The notes: a model not told the origin generated them from the letters alone. A stretch of DNA of 64,000 bases from Epiperipatus broadwayi (GCA_028023455.1 JAQFVV010000017.1:3746098-3810097), one strand, 5' to 3'. Counted from the first letter of the stretch, positions 1 through 12,569 are shown. Numbers and translations are program-made.

Positions 1-1050
1 ATCAACTTCAATCTATCTTCTAATTAAATAGAAGCTAGAGATTTTTTAAAAAACGACAAGCTTAATGTATGTTAATAAATATCAACCGTCTAACACGAGA
101 AGATATTTTTTTCTCTCTTTCAGTTTAAAGCGAGAAGACTATTAGAAAGTTCACGGCCGAGCGGTGGAGCTATTTGAAAATTTTTTGTACCGTTTTATCT
201 TCGGAGTCTATAAGTTAAAAACAAAAAAGGTACTAACAAAAACATAATTTTTACAGCAATATATTTTTGTTTCTATGTTTTTGTAATATATATAAAAGGG
301 TATTAATAATTCTTTAAAAATGTAATAATAAAAAACAAACGCTATATTTCAGATGAAAACGTCATATTCTGAAAAGAAACAATTTCTTTTTTAAAATAAC
401 TAGTTTGTTTTGTTAAAAACTTGAAAGCTTGATAATTGATTGAATATTTTTTTTATTAATATTTCCAGAGATAGCTGCTAAGTTTATGTAAATTTGGCAT
501 TTTAAGCATTTTTATTTTTAATAATTGAAACACAATTGTAAAATGGACTGCTTTGTAGATTAAAATACTTTTTCAGTTAAAGATTTAAAAATCATATCAC
601 CAGAAATCATGAACCCTCAGATCTATAATGCTTCATTACTAATTTTCGCCAGTTTAGTCTACCTCTTGCCAGAACTCTAAATAAATGCAAATATTTTTTA
701 AAGTCATCTTTTCGTATTCCCTACGATCTTATTTTATTTGTGCCTAACACCAAACAACATTGTTAATAATTTCTGGACCATCTTTCATTCTTTTTCTCAA
801 TAATTTACTTTTTTTTTTTTTTTTTACAATTTTTTATAGGAAACTTTATGCATCTATTTATTTCTCAATTAACACTCTATGAAATGATCTTTCAACTGTC
901 GAGAATTTTCTCACTGAATATTTTAGCATTACACCGCTTTGCTATAGAATAATTTTTTAGCCATTTATTTGGACCATCCATGAAGTATTTGGTTTTTTTA
1001 AAAAAAAAAATCCTATCTTAGATATGTTTTTACTCCAACTATTCTGGAAT
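1..1050. other. AT-rich DNA, nothing recognised
   Basis: AT-rich sequence with scattered A and T runs. I see no coding region, RNA gene or structured repeat on either strand. Confidence 0.5.
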
Positions 1051-1051
1051 T

Positions 1052-1705
1052 ATTATTGATACCTTTAAAAAAATCAATAAAAACAACATTGAAGAAATAA
1101 AAATTGTTGGCAAAGCTATATACCAAATGTCTAAATGATAAAGATCTTTCAGATGATTGGAAGACTGCGTAATAATATTGATTTTTAAGAAAGCTGATAA
1201 AGATTAAAAATCTATGCCCTCTATAAATTCTGTAGAAAATTTTACCTAAGATAATTATAACTGTCTACAGTGAACATTGGATTTTAATCAACCACAAGAA
1301 CAAGTTGGATTTAGTGGTTTTAGTACAGCTGATAATATCCAATTATTGAAAGAAATTATAGAAAGGACCAATGAATATGAATTGGCATTATGCTTTGGAT
1401 ATGTAGATTATGAAAAGGGCATTTGATTCTATAAATATTTCTTCAATAATCTAAGCTTAGGATCATAATAATAGAGATCAAGGATATTGACTTATTCTGA
1501 AGAATATTTATCAAAACCACAACGATTAGATCACATAGAGATATCAATAAGATTAACATTAAAAAAGTATATGTCAGAGTGATTGTATATCTCCAAAACC
1601 TTTTACAACAGTGTTACAAGAAATATTTTGTGAATTAAAATCAAAAGCTAAGGAAATAAAAATACACAGAGATTATATAAATCGAGATTTTATAAATGAT
1701 GTAGA
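1052..1705 (+). pseudogene. RTE-type LINE reverse transcriptase remnant
   Basis: Decayed copy of the RTE reverse transcriptase gene that is better preserved at 37,556-38,990. Recognisable pieces in order are a NDK-L-DDWK-type block (about 1,130), a NFNQPQEQVGF-like block (about 1,285), a block resembling ERTNEYELALCFGYVDYEK around 1,360-1,420, and the later LQEIFCELKSKAKEIK block at about 1,612. Stops and frameshifts interrupt all frames, so it is not functional. It ends abruptly at about 1,705, where a family A repeat begins. The family is known to encode an APE endonuclease and reverse transcriptase for target-primed retrotransposition; only RT sequence is seen here. Confidence 0.75.
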
Positions 1706-2240
1706 TATAGGGGATTTGAACTCAGACTTTCAAGCACCCTTCAACTATCCATACTATCTCATACCACTAATATACATGACCACATGCATGTAGAAAAGAT
1801 AAATAATCACCAGTATGCTTATTTCATGGTAAACCAGCACTCATCAGTTGGTCCATATTATCATCTCCCACACATAAATATAATCAATGTTCAGTTTATA
1901 TTAAGATAGCAAATCTTCATACTTTAATGGACAGGCTTCAATCCACTCCAACCTCCAACTCTTCAATCACCCATAATATTGAAAATCTGATGATGGAAAG
2001 CCCAAATTCCATGCTGATGCCAATATTATTGCCATGTCCATATTGACCTCAAGTAAATCTGACCCCTCATGTATAGGACCTTATCCATTTAAATACATAG
2101 GAAAGAGATGGGCAGGATGCAGGATTACTGTGTAAATATTTGAAATACAGGCACTCTTTACATACCTGGAGCCTAATTGTAAATATAGGGGATTTGAACT
2201 CAGTCGATCAAGCACCACTCAACTATCCAGTTAACATAAT
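1706..2240 (-). repeat. Hammerhead repeat family A, about one and a quarter units
   Basis: Copy of a dispersed repeat with a monomer near 480 bp. The marker GGGGATTTGAACTCAG occurs at about 1,708 and again near 2,187, so one full unit is followed by the start of a second in tandem. The minus strand holds a hammerhead relic at about 1,831-1,875: CTGATGA and GAAA survive, but stem II is disrupted (the 3' arm reads ACCAT where better copies have AGCAT) and stem III is no longer palindromic. It interrupts the preceding RTE relic. Confidence 0.75.
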
Positions 2241-2898
2241 TATCATAAATGATTTCATAGAAATAAACAAAAGTTTGAGAAAATTGATAGCTTGTAAAAT
2301 CTTCGTAATTCTATAACATTCACTGATTACTTTTATAATTTTATGCTTCTCAACATGCATTTAGAAATTGGCTAGCATTGGGTAAGATATTAAAATAGCA
2401 ATAGAATTCATGAATATTTTATGTTATTTAGAATATGTGTAAAAAAATAGATTCCCTTAAAATCACACATAATGTTGACATCACTCGGATCACAACTATG
2501 GTCTTATTATCTATTATAATTATAAAAACTGATGAATTAGTGGCATCGGACTTTGTCTTAGATTTTCTATACATTAGAGAATATGGGCAGTCTAGTTCTA
2601 AGATTTGTTCTCATATCATCATAGCCTGTATATGAATCGTCTTTTTGGCTGCAGCTTACAGCATACATCACATTGTGCCAGTCCAATATTACAATTTTAC
2701 CCTTTGTGTTGTTAATAAACTTATTTAAATTTACGGAGGTCGCAATCAGACATTAAATTTGTCCGAGCAAATTTATACTGTTTTATTACCCATGTGATAA
2801 ATGTGGAAGAACAATTCAGCTTTTATTATTATCTTTACGATCAACAGTTTTAATTATTTTGTTTTTAATTGCTCTATATATCAGTGTCAAAACATAAT

Positions 2899-2938
<40 letters not shown>

Positions 2939-3194
2939 AGGAGAGAGGAAGATGGATAAATAGATATCACACCTGTGTTTGGCATTCAAGATAAATAATA
3001 ACAACTATTAAAATTTTGATACAATTTTCAGAAATTAAATATTCTTTTATTTAAATATTATAAAGAAAGATTTAAATAAAATTATATTATCACTATAGAT
3101 ATTACGATAGCAGATTTATCTGAATCAATTAGAAAATGTCCTCTTTATGAAATACATATACTGTACTAAAAATAGTCAAAATAATGACCCTATC
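2241..3194. other. AT-rich DNA with compound (TA)n(GA)n microsatellite
   Basis: No gene seen. A (TA)n tract runs into (GA)n at about 2,898-2,938. Small open frames here have no recognisable domain. Confidence 0.5.
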
Positions 3195-3360
3195 TCTTAA
3201 GCTTGTCTGAACCTACCCTGCACCTCTCTAAGGTGTACCAAAGCACGAAACCATGGTCGGGGGGGGGGGGGTTATGACAGAGATATTTTAAGTGCTGGCT
3301 CTGGCTAAGCATTTATCACAAAGCTTGTTGAGGAATTGGCAATCCTGATTGTTTACAAAT
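3195..3360 (+). repeat. Hammerhead repeat family C fragment with G-run
   Basis: Half unit matching the 31,738-32,165 element, ending in the same TTGTTGAGGAATTGGCAAT outer end. The plus strand at 3,221-3,265 keeps GAAA and the palindromic stem III ACCATGGT, but the first core segment has decayed (CTAAGGT for CTGAGGA). A run of about 13 G follows the expected cleavage position. Confidence 0.7.
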
Positions 3361-3800
3361 ATAAACTAATTTGTTTCTGCTTTTCACATCTAACATTATA
3401 ATTTTAATTTCATTTAATTACTTTTTAATATGAATTTAATAATTTCTAGCACAATTATATAATTGACCATGTCTGTGTTTAATCCGTTTGATCTCAAGTC
3501 CATCTGTCAGATATTTCAATAAAGCCTAGTGGATATTGCAGCAAACACATTTCCATGTTTGATTTTTTTTTGCAATTAAATCTTTTTATGTATGCTATAT
3601 AAATAATTTTTGTTTTATAACATATATATTTAAGCCTTCTAATTATTTAAATTAAAAAATTAATATTTTATATTTAAAATTATAAAAATAAATATTTAAA
3701 TGAAGTTTTTATGATAACAGAAAAGCACATGACCATTGGCAGCATATTGCATATTACCTATTAAAAGAATTAGAATAACGAATTATTAGATATTTTAATT

Positions 3801-4177
3801 TTAAAACAGGCAAAACTCTCCATACAGTAATGCCACTCAGTGCCAACCAGAGTAATCAATTGATGCTAGAAAGCTTGTGCATAAAATCCCTGTCTAATGC
3901 TTATTCATCCAATATCATCAGACTAGTTTCTGGCTTGTGGCCTTCATCAGTGAGGAGCTTTGGATCTGAGAGCACTGCACCTAGATCTTAGGATCTAATG
4001 CAACCCTCCAGCAGACAAAGCTCCTCACTGACAAAGGGCACAAGCCAGCAACTAATTTGGAGATATTGGATGAGTAGGCACTAGACTGGGATTTTATGCA
4101 CAAGCCTTCTGGAATCCATTGATTACTCTGGCTGGCACTGAGTGGCACCACTGTATGGAGAGTTTTGCCTGTTTTAA
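3801..4177. repeat. Hammerhead repeat family B, inverted pair
   Basis: Two inverted arms share the outer end TTAAAACAGGCAAAAC / GTTTTGCCTGTTTTAA and meet in a centre at about 3,975-4,010. The left arm carries a hammerhead on the minus strand (3,915-3,956) and the right arm one on the plus strand (4,022-4,063). The right-arm motif is decayed (CTGACAA for CTGATGA, GCAA for GAAA). No protein is encoded, so the element must be non-autonomous. Confidence 0.85.
3915..3956 (-). ncRNA. Hammerhead ribozyme, family B
   Basis: Read on the minus strand: TCCTCA (stem I, 5' side), CTGATGA, a stem II hairpin based on GGC/GCC, GAAA, the palindrome ACTAGT as stem III, C at the cleavage position, then TGATGA (stem I, 3' side). 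Stem I pairs at five of six positions. All conserved core residues are present. A stem III this short suggests activity only as a dimer; that is inferred from the known class of short-stem-III hammerheads. Confidence 0.8.
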
Positions 4178-4671
4178 TAACAATAATGTGCTAGCATAAG
4201 AAATAGTATCATGTGATATTTTAATTTTATTAAAAAAGCATATATTTAAGGTTAGCTTGCATCAAAGAAAGAAAAAAAATGTAAAAGTTAATAAATTATT
4301 TGTTATTAAAATTTTAAAAATATTTTACTTACCATGATCACAAAACCTGATTTTTTTAATGTTCGTAAAAGCTGCTTTTGTCATCATAATGGTTGTAGTA
4401 TCAAACTTTCTATATGACTTTTTAAAAATAAAATGTTTTCAAAGACAATCTATTATGAGTGATGTATTTTTGTTTAAAAATAAATATCCTATAAAAAGAT
4501 TAGATCATTTTGGCTTTACAAATCGATCATTTCACTTTGGGGTAACAGTCTAATACACTCAATCAATAAGAAAGTAGCCACATTCTTCATATATTTATCA
4601 GAACAATAGAGGATTAAACCACTGAACATTATATGATCACCATTCTTTATTCTTACACAAGCTGTTTACAC
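4178..4671. other. AT-rich DNA, nothing recognised
   Basis: No coding sequence with a recognisable domain and no structured repeat seen. Confidence 0.5.
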
Positions 4672-4880
4672 AGAGGCAAAACTCTCCACACATTAGCGCT
4701 ACTCAGTGTAAGCCAGGTAACTAATGGATGCAGGAAAGATTGTGTATGGCATTTCTATCTAGTGCTTACTCATCCTATATCTCCAGACTAGTTCTAGCTT
4801 GTGGTTTTCATCAGTGAGTAGCCTTGGATCTGAAAGAACTGCACTTAGATCTTAGTATCTAATGCAACTCTCCAGCAGCC
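4672..4880 (-). repeat. Hammerhead repeat family B, single arm
   Basis: One arm of the family B unit, starting with GGCAAAACTCTCCA. On the minus strand at 4,781-4,820 CTGATGA is intact, but GAAA has lost one A, which should inactivate the ribozyme. The inverted partner arm is absent. Confidence 0.75.
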
Positions 4881-5144
4881 ACTTTTTACTTTTGTAAGTA
4901 ATTATAAAGCTTTGAGTCCAAAATGAAAACACAATAAGGTTTTCAAGCTAAGCTCATTAACTTGTATAATTGTATAAATCTGAATTCAGTTCAGCATCCA
5001 TACTTTTTAGTATCTTCCATACTTTTTAGTATCTTTGGGTCTTTAAAAACCTAAGTCACCATAATCCTATTGAGCAGGATTGGTATTAAACCATCAAACA
5101 TCACATGATCACCATTCTTTATGCTTACACAAGCTGTTTTTTAT

Positions 5145-5512
5145 ATAGGCAAAACTCTGCATACAGTAGTGCCACTCAATATAAGCCAGAGTAATCAATG
5201 AATGCAGGAAGATTTGTGCTTAAAATTCCTATCTAGTGTCTATTCATCCAATATCCCCGGACTAGTTTCTAGCTTGTTGTTTTTATCAATGAAGAGCCTT
5301 GAATCTGAAAGCACTAAGATCCTAAGATCTAGATGCAGTGTTCTCCAATCTAAGGCTCCTCATTGATACAAGTTACAAGCTAAAAACTAGTCCGGAAATA
5401 TTGGATGAGTAGGAACTAGATAGAGATTTTATACACAAATGTTTCTGCATCCATTGATTACTCTGGCTTGTACTGAGTGGTATTACTGTATGGAGAACTT
5501 TGTTTATGTGTA
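5145..5512. repeat. Hammerhead repeat family B, decayed inverted pair
   Basis: Inverted pair like 3,801-4,177. The left motif (minus, 5,257-5,297) keeps GAAA, ACTAGT and CCGGGGATATTGG, but its first core segment has decayed to ATTGATAA. The right motif (plus, 5,357-5,397) reads TTGATAC and AAAA in place of CTGATGA and GAAA. Both are predicted inactive. Confidence 0.75.
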
Positions 5513-6384
5513 ATCAATAGAGGGTACTGTCAATCAAAAAGAAACTCCATATAATGCTGACATTTTCTGGATTTTTTTTTTAAAGATTAACATGAAATTG
5601 CAGCTTCAAGTAAAAGATAACTACAGTTCATCACTCACCATAATATAAGGTTGTAGATAGGTTTAAAACAATGTAGAAAAGATTGTAATCATACTGCTAT
5701 TATAATTCCTGAAATATTAAAAATTAAAATGGTATTTAAGCTATACTATGCAAAATAGATAATAACCTACTCTAACATCAACTGAAACTGTGATGCAAAA
5801 TTAACATTAACTGAAATAATCTAATTTGTTCTGCCTTTTGTAAAGTTATTTAAAAAACACATTTAATCTTCCAAACAATAAATGTTTTGCCAAATAATAA
5901 GATATTTGATCAACTTATATTTTTTTTTAGAATTATATTCATATAGTTACATTATATTAAGAAAATTTTAATATTAAGTTTAATATAAGCAAATATATAT
6001 ATTTTTCTTGATCTTGCTTAAATTTCAAGCATAATTTTTTTTTAGTAACATTATTTTTTCATTTTAAATTACACTCAGATACATGCACAACATGCCACAA
6101 TTTATGCTATTTTTATTGTTAAAAGATTGCATTGACAACAGTTTGAAATTGTTAATTGTTATTGGAGATTTCATTTTTATTATTAAAAGGAGGTTGCCTT
6201 GACAACAATTTGAAATTGTTGATTGTTATTGATATAAGGTTTGTCTAAGTTTTGACTGGTTTTTAATGATTATATATATATGTGTGTAAATAAAATGTCC
6301 ATTATATAATTAAAAAAAAATAAAAAAGTAGTAATGTATATAATGGTAATAATATATTGTAAAAATTAATATAATCCTTAGATG
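5513..6384. repeat. AT-rich DNA with a two-unit tandem repeat
   Basis: No gene seen. Two similar 45-bp segments built around TTGACAAC-TTTGAAATTGTT-ATTGTTATTG lie at about 6,130-6,165 and 6,198-6,235. A short (TA)n/(TG)n stretch follows near 6,272. Confidence 0.5.
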
Positions 6385-6590
6385 TACTTTCAGTTAATCA
6401 CTTAACCTTCATTTCAATTCAAATATAGTGAAAGTAAATGTCATTAAATCATATTCCATAATTCCTGACAATTTTTCTAATGTTAAAATTTAGAAATCAT
6501 GTAATATGACTTGAGATGTTTCTTTCCACTATATTTGTATTGAAATGAAGGTTAAGTGATTAACTGAAAATACTTCTATGGGTTATAATA
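6385..6590. repeat. Inverted repeat of unknown family
   Basis: Arms of about 46 bp (6,389-6,436 and 6,528-6,577), containing AGTTAATCACTTAACCTTCA and its complement, enclose about 90 bp. The form resembles a small foldback or MITE. I see no transposase and no hammerhead core. Confidence 0.6.
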
Positions 6591-6639
6591 CTTCTTATAT
6601 AGTATATCATTTTATTCATTATTATATATATATATATAT

Positions 6640-6970
6640 CATCAACCATTATCAATCCACTGCAGGATGAAGGTCTTTCCAAGTTCAATCCATCTCTGAT
6701 CTTTAGCTTCTCTTCCCCACATCACTCCTGCACACTTTCTTATTTCATCCATCCATCTCACATGTGGTCTCTTTCTGGGTCTTTTAAATCTCTTGGAATC
6801 CAGTTTAATATTTCAATTGTCCATCTATTATCATCTCTTCTAGCAATGTGTCCAGCCTAACTCCACTTCAGTCTTTTAATTTTTTTCAAAGAGGTCAGTC
6901 ACACCTGTTTGTTCTTTTACCCATATACTGCATTTTCGATCTCTTCTTGTTACTCCCAACATAAATGCAA
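6640..6970 (-). pseudogene. RTE-type LINE 3' end remnant
   Basis: The minus strand encodes the C-terminal tail of the RTE polyprotein in broken frames: a block like GHIARRDDN-WTIE-LNWIPRDLKRPRK, then a WMDEI-K-AG-MW-REAK-Q-WLELG block, ending in the ATGATGAT-type 3' end typical of this clade. It matches the plus-strand copies at 35,580-35,850 and 38,690-38,990. A 5'-truncated insertion is the likely origin. Confidence 0.8.
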
Positions 6971-7477
6971 AATGTTTTAAATTAAATAGCAGAGAAATAT
7001 AATGTCTTTTTTTTTATAAATAATCTTGATACTATTTATAAAACTTATTACATGGATATTGTAAAGTCTATGAGTATGATTACAAAACTGGTAGATAAGT
7101 GCATGTTAACTTGCTTAAAACATAGTAAGAAATTAGAAAATTAAAACAGCTTTGAAACAATATGTCAGTATCGTTTCATACACTCAAAAAATTAATAAAT
7201 AAAAGCAAGAGTAAAAATAAATAAATGGTTATTTAATCGAGCACAGGGGGGTATGTGGGACAAACATTTGGAGTGTTTTATTTCAATAAAATAAAATAAT
7301 AAAGTACTAAAAATCAGTTATTGCAATAAAATACATATTTTTAAATATGTTAAATTGCTATATTCACCCTTATGACAAGGATTCAGGTCAGGGGTTATTT
7401 TGTGAAGATACTAGTAAAAAATGAAGTCATACATCATGTGATTTAATTTAATAAGCTTGTATTGCAAATATAATATA
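6971..7477. other. AT-rich DNA, nothing recognised
   Basis: No coding or structured feature seen. Confidence 0.5.
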
Positions 7478-7800
7478 ATGAGTGGGCTAATAGCTCTAAA
7501 CAAGCTTTTCTGATAAATGCCATAAGAGAAAGCATTTAAAAATCTCTATCTAGAATTACTCCTATACGGAAACTGGTTTTAAGCTACTGACTGTCCTCAG
7601 TGAAGTGCTGGGATATTCAGACACTAGATCCAAAATACCAGCTCAAGCTAGTAACTGAATATCCTAGAACTTCACTGAGGATATCCAGTAACTTGAAACT
7701 GATTTGGGGATAGAAATAATTCTAGATAGAGATTTGTAAATGCTTTCTCTTGTGGCATTTATTGGAAAAGTTTGTTTAGAGTTATTAACATGCTCATTAT
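7478..7800. repeat. Hammerhead repeat family D, inverted pair
   Basis: Arms of about 150 bp meet near 7,640. The left arm has CTGAGGA on the minus strand (7,594-7,600) but AAAA for GAAA. The right arm has CTGAGGA (7,675-7,681) and GAAA (7,695-7,698) on the plus strand, with stem I CTTCA/TGGGG formed using G-T pairs and a decayed stem III (ACTGAT). Stem II is weak in both. The left-minus, right-plus order matches families A, B, C and E. Confidence 0.7.
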
Positions 7801-10365
7801 ATTACATTTGTGAAGACACATAGCTTTAATTTGTGGAAATTGGTTTGATAAGTTTGTATGATGTTAAAAATATTAGAATGATTGTTTTAATATTAATTTA
7901 TAGTAACAATGTAGTTGCCATGATTGTAAACATAAACATATATCTTATTAAGTAGTGTGAATAATATTTTGAAACCAATTTTATTCTAAAAATGTTGATT
8001 AATCATATCAGTAATACTGTTTCTGAATAAACCAGAACTAATTAAATCTAACAATTTTAATATACTTTATAATACATTCTAAGCAAAAGAGTTAGGTTTA
8101 GTTTTAAAAAAAAAAAAACATTTTGTGACAGCATTTTAGATAAAATGTTTTCAAACCATAAAAGGTTTTGGAAAAAAAAAAAACTCGGACTACACCAAAA
8201 TAGTGAACCAAAGCAAAAGAAATGTGCAATTTGCATTAAAAGACTAGATTGAGATTCACCAAAGAAATCAAGGAAAAAATATGATTTCCGTATTATTTAT
8301 ATGCTGATTGATACAGCGAATGTGATTATGAGTTAAGTCCGTTCTGCTAGTTATCAATGTGGACATCATTTTAAAGTGTAGCCATATTGAAGTAATAAAT
8401 TAAACCTGTGGCTACATCTTGGTCTCTATGTCTATCTAATGTACCCTAAAAGTGCATCTGCCTTCCAATACTAACATTATAATGCATCTGTCTTCCAATA
8501 CTAATATTATATGGAATCTGTTGACTTTCATCATAAAAATGTATTGATTTATCCTAAAAACTATATGGTCACTATCAGAATATAGTGCAAAAGCTGTTAT
8601 GAAACATTTAAACTTATTTTTATTATAATCTGAAATAAATCATAATGTTATTGTGATTAAATATACAATTTAATTAAATTTTGGATTATATCTGTGAAAA
8701 TCAAATAAACTTCCATTTCTCAAAATGAAAAAATTATTCAATTTCATATTAATCTGTAATGAGGTATCTGAAAACTATGGGCCACCTCAATGGGAACCAA
8801 TAAAAAACTTTTTGTCAATCCATTGATTAAAAATACTTAAAGAGTATTATTAAAAATTATTTATCTATATAAATATTACATTTATATTTTTTGTTTTATA
8901 TTTTTTTCATAATGTTTATTCCTAGAATTAAAGGTACCAATGTAATTAATTATTTACATTTGAATTTTCTCTTTAATTGAGTCTTTAAACACTGCTTCAA
9001 CCTTTGGAAACTGGATGGACGCCATTTTGAATTTTAAGCGATTGGATTAAGATACAATTTATACAATATCTTCAGAAATAATACACTAAATTTGAAGTGC
9101 TGAATGTGGTTAAAAAAAGCAAATACTATGGAATTCCATAAAGCTGAGAAAATAGTTATTATTGTCAAAAATATTAGAAAAATTAATTTTTTAACACTTT
9201 TACAAATGTTTATTTTGTTATATGTTCACAAAGTCTAAATTTTGAGAGTTACATTTTGACTTAGCACTTTTCTAGACAGCTTAATCAGATTCGTTGTGAA
9301 GTTTTTTTAAGAAAAGTATATAATAAATTTTTAAAAACATCTACATTTCTAAAGCATATATGTCAATTCTAAATCAAAACAAGGTATTTGAATTAGGTAA
9401 AACCCAAAGTCAATACAATAAAAAAGAAAAAATTAAAAAAAATTTTAAAGACAAAACATACAAAATTTCCAAATCAAATCTGTCAATTACGAATAAGAAC
9501 AGATTGTTTGGATAAGGTAATATTACAGGTGCCATTCACTCCTCCCCTCACGTCTTACTTTCTCTCCTCAGTTTTTAAAAAGCGAATAAGAAAGAAGAGA
9601 CATTTATACAAAATTTTAAAGTTAGAATAATACAAATTTCAAAACAAATCTGGCAATTACAAATCAAAAGAAAAACTTTGAAATTCAAAAGCCATCAATT
9701 TTGTAAGCTAATATTAGGTATATTACGAATGATGATAAGAAATCCAAAGAAACCTTGAAAACTTACAATTGACCTTTTTTGGAAATTGAAAAAAAAAAAA
9801 ACAAATACAACTAAAAGTTCACCAAAAAAAAAAACTTGTGTCAATGAAAATTAATAGTAGCAGCTTTTACATTAGACATCGAATTTATGAATTAAGTCAT
9901 AGGTCCTTTTATTATGATAAATCACCATTTTTGTACAGATATCTTCAAATAATCGATTAGTCATTCCAGCATTATGACAAAACATATACTACTAAAAATT
10001 CACTTAAAAAAACTGTGTCAATGAAAATTAATAGTAACAGGTTTTGCATTAGTCATTGAATTTATGAATTACTTTGATAAATCACCATTTTTCTTAAGAT
10101 ATCTTCAAGTAATCAGTTAGTCATTCCAGCATTCTTTTGTGACATGGAACCAGTATTTACAAAGTTAATAAAAGATAAAATTGAAAATGTAGAATAGCGA
10201 CTAGAATAGTATCTTTAGATATTATTAATTATTAACATTATTTATACAATATTTAAATGTTGAATATCATTAAGCAGTCAAGTGAGGTTCTAGAAGAATA
10301 TTTAAAAAATGTGATGCATACTTAAAAGTTTAGTAAAAAAAAAAAACAATATCTATCTTATCAAG
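7801..10365. other. AT-rich intergenic DNA
   Basis: About 2.5 kb without a recognisable gene. Two similar blocks at about 9,840-9,990 and 10,015-10,135 share GTCAATGAAAATTAATAGTA and AAATCACCATTTTT, indicating a roughly 175-bp local duplication. Otherwise only A-rich tracts are seen. Confidence 0.5.
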
Positions 10366-10446
10366 CATTGGTGATCGAGAGGTCAGCACAGCTGCCTTAC
10401 AAGCAGTTGCCCCAGGATAGCGGGTTCGCGTCCTGGCCGATGCTAT
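10366..10446 (+). repeat. tRNA-derived SINE head
   Basis: The ends GCATTGG and CCGATGC pair as an acceptor-like stem. An internal GCTGC/GCAGT hairpin with loop CTTACAA resembles an anticodon arm. TGATCGAGAGG and GGTTCGCGTCC match pol III A- and B-boxes. The T-arm does not fold in standard form, and an A-run follows at 10,455, so this is a SINE rather than a working tRNA. A relative lies at 30,916. Confidence 0.65.
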
Positions 10447-10544
10447 GACACATGAAAAAAAAACTATATCTTAATATATCCATAATAGAACCTGATTGTC
10501 ATTTAATTATTGCTCTTACATCTAATAGTGTTTTGTTAAGATAA

Positions 10545-10889
10545 TTACTAATTCAAGTGTATCAGTCATATGAGATAGAGTAGTGAGTGGTTGATCATGT
10601 GAAAGTCTGTGCTCACATACCCTATATATTACATATATTGATACAGTTATATAATAAGCCTGTATTTAAGTTATTACATAGTAGAGATTCTGCCCATCCC
10701 TTGTATATAGTATTAAATGGATCATGTCCTGTACATGAGGGGTCAGATTAACTTTAGGGCAACATGGGTGTGACAAGAATCTTGATCTTAGGGTGGCCTT
10801 AGAGTGTTCCATCATCAGATTTTCAATTGAAGAATTGGAATGTGAAGTGGATTGAAGCCTGTCCATTAAAATATGAAGATTGGGCTATC

Positions 10890-10920
<31 letters not shown>

Positions 10921-11110
10921 CTGAGCACTTACTGCATATATATGTGTAGAGATGATAATCTGGACCAACTGATGATTGCTGGTTTAGTATGAAATATGTA
11001 TATTGGTGATTATTTATCTTTTCAGCATATATGTGTTCAAGTGTATCAGTAATATGAGATAGAGTGGTGAGAGTTGTATCGTGTGAAAGTCTGTGCTCAT
11101 ATACCCTATA
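10545..11110 (+). repeat. Hammerhead repeat family A, one unit plus partial second
   Basis: The segment CAAGTGTATCAG-ATATGAGATAGAG occurs at about 10,553 and 11,038, giving a tandem period near 485 bp. A (TA)n tract lies at 10,893-10,920 just upstream of the ribozyme. Tandem copies of a hammerhead monomer are what copying from a circular or multimeric RNA would leave. Confidence 0.8.
10964..11007 (+). ncRNA. Hammerhead ribozyme, family A
   Basis: ACCAA, CTGATGA, stem II TGCT/AGTA (one G-U pair), GAAA, stem III ATATGTAT, A at the cleavage position, then TTGGT. Stem I ACCAA/TTGGT is fully complementary and the core is complete. Stem III is palindromic if G-U pairs are allowed. Confidence 0.8.
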
Positions 11111-12422
11111 TATTAAATTAGTGTAGTAAGTTTGTGTAGAGAATATTAAACAATGAAAAATCTAATAAAATATAGAAGAGATGGTTTTTCAGGGCAAATC
11201 TTTAAACCAAAATATAATAAGATATTCTTAACAGATTAGTTATTTTCTCAATAATGTTTTTGTTTATTTTTATTTTATTTTTGAGGGGTGGTAATAAACA
11301 ACAAATGTAACCAGTATTTGGTAACGAATTTAATTGGAAGTAATTTAAGTTGGAAAAGTACATGATTTTATTAGCAGCATAAATGTGTGTTTATGTTATA
11401 ATCTATATTTAGTAATAAAGCCAGTGTCAGTAAGTGACAACATATTAAGATATATCACCATGCTTAATGTAGTCTCTTTTCCAAAGGTTTATGTTTTAAC
11501 ACCTTCTTCTTTTAATATTATATCCTCTTTTTTCTGCTTACCATGAGACTCAGCCTTGCTCTCTAATTAGTTAGAGTGATTTCAGAATCATTTGTGGTTG
11601 TCTTGAAATTACATTTGTACGTATATAAATTACACACTGCATGTAAATATATCAACAAATGCTATGCTTATGAATGGTGTGATGCGATGGGCATGGCTTC
11701 TCCTTTATCAAAGTCAGGTATCTCAGCTACTATGTTCAGAAATACCTGTTAGCCACCTTCTCTTTGCATTCACCACCCTACGATTTTTTCATAGTTTTCT
11801 CTATTCAGCTCCTTCCCATTTCCACACCATCATCTTTGTTTACTCTATGATCTGTATATCTAGATCCCCCTTTTTCCAAACCCAGCATAAAAACCAAGAG
11901 CCCACGTTTTTTAAATCACTTTGTTTATATTTATTCTCCATAACTTCATTATTTGTTTTTCTTTTTGTTTGTAACCATCTACATTCAATTAATAGTCCCT
12001 AATATTTTCCATGGCTTCCTTACATAACTTGCAGAGTAAATAAAGCTAAATTATAGATGGCTCCTTTCTACATTAGATTATGTCTAGCTCACTGACGTTT
12101 TTTCACTTTTTACCGCATTGTTCCATTTGGGATATTAAAAACTTATATTTACATCTGTTAACTGATGATTAACTTACTATTAAAAGATTGTTAAATTTGA
12201 GGCTTAGTCTTTTCCTCTTATTAGTTATATTGAATTGAGAATAGCTTATAGTTGTCTTAAAATTACGTTATATATACAAATCACGATGTCTATAAATGGT
12301 ATGCTTATATACAATCAAAGCTAAAGTATATGTGGTTCCATCCTTAATTTACATTTACAGATAGTTATTTTAATATAGCTCTCTAAGATTTTTTCAGTAC
12401 TTCTGCATTATTTCATATATAT
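11111..12422. other. AT-rich DNA with a diverged direct duplication
   Basis: No gene recognised. A segment around 11,545-11,660 (TTAGTTAGAGTGA ... GTTGTCTTGAAATTAC ... AATGCTATGCTTAT) recurs in diverged form at about 12,200-12,310. A 112-codon open frame at 11,664-12,002 is pyrimidine-rich with no recognisable domain, and I do not call it. Confidence 0.45.
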
Positions 12423-12569
12423 ATGAAAAATAAAAAACACAAGTTGAAAAACTTGCTAATGCTTGTATTTATGATAACAGATGGCGTTCTACCAAAAACA
12501 CCGTCAAGCGTAGTTTTCTGTTTACATAAACGTCAGAGTGAGCATTCACTATCTCTAACTTTAATTCCA

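Noticed and set aside
1980-2000. CTGATGATGGAAAGC as a further hammerhead core in family A
   Set aside because: There is no room for stem II between the two words and no stem I partner. The real family A motif lies elsewhere in the unit.
3257-3271. G-run as a quadruplex or regulatory element
   Set aside because: A single homopolymer next to a decayed ribozyme. The related copy near 32,073 also has a G-run, so it is part of the family C repeat, and its length may be a sequencing artefact.
10366-10446. Functional tRNA gene (anticodon-like TAC)
   Set aside because: The T-arm does not fold normally, the element has an A-rich tail, and a TSD-flanked relative at 30,916 shows it is a SINE.
11664-12002. 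112-codon plus-strand frame with hydrophobic stretches
   Set aside because: Pyrimidine-rich composition, no recognisable domain and no sign of splicing or conservation. Hydrophobic runs are expected from T-rich DNA.
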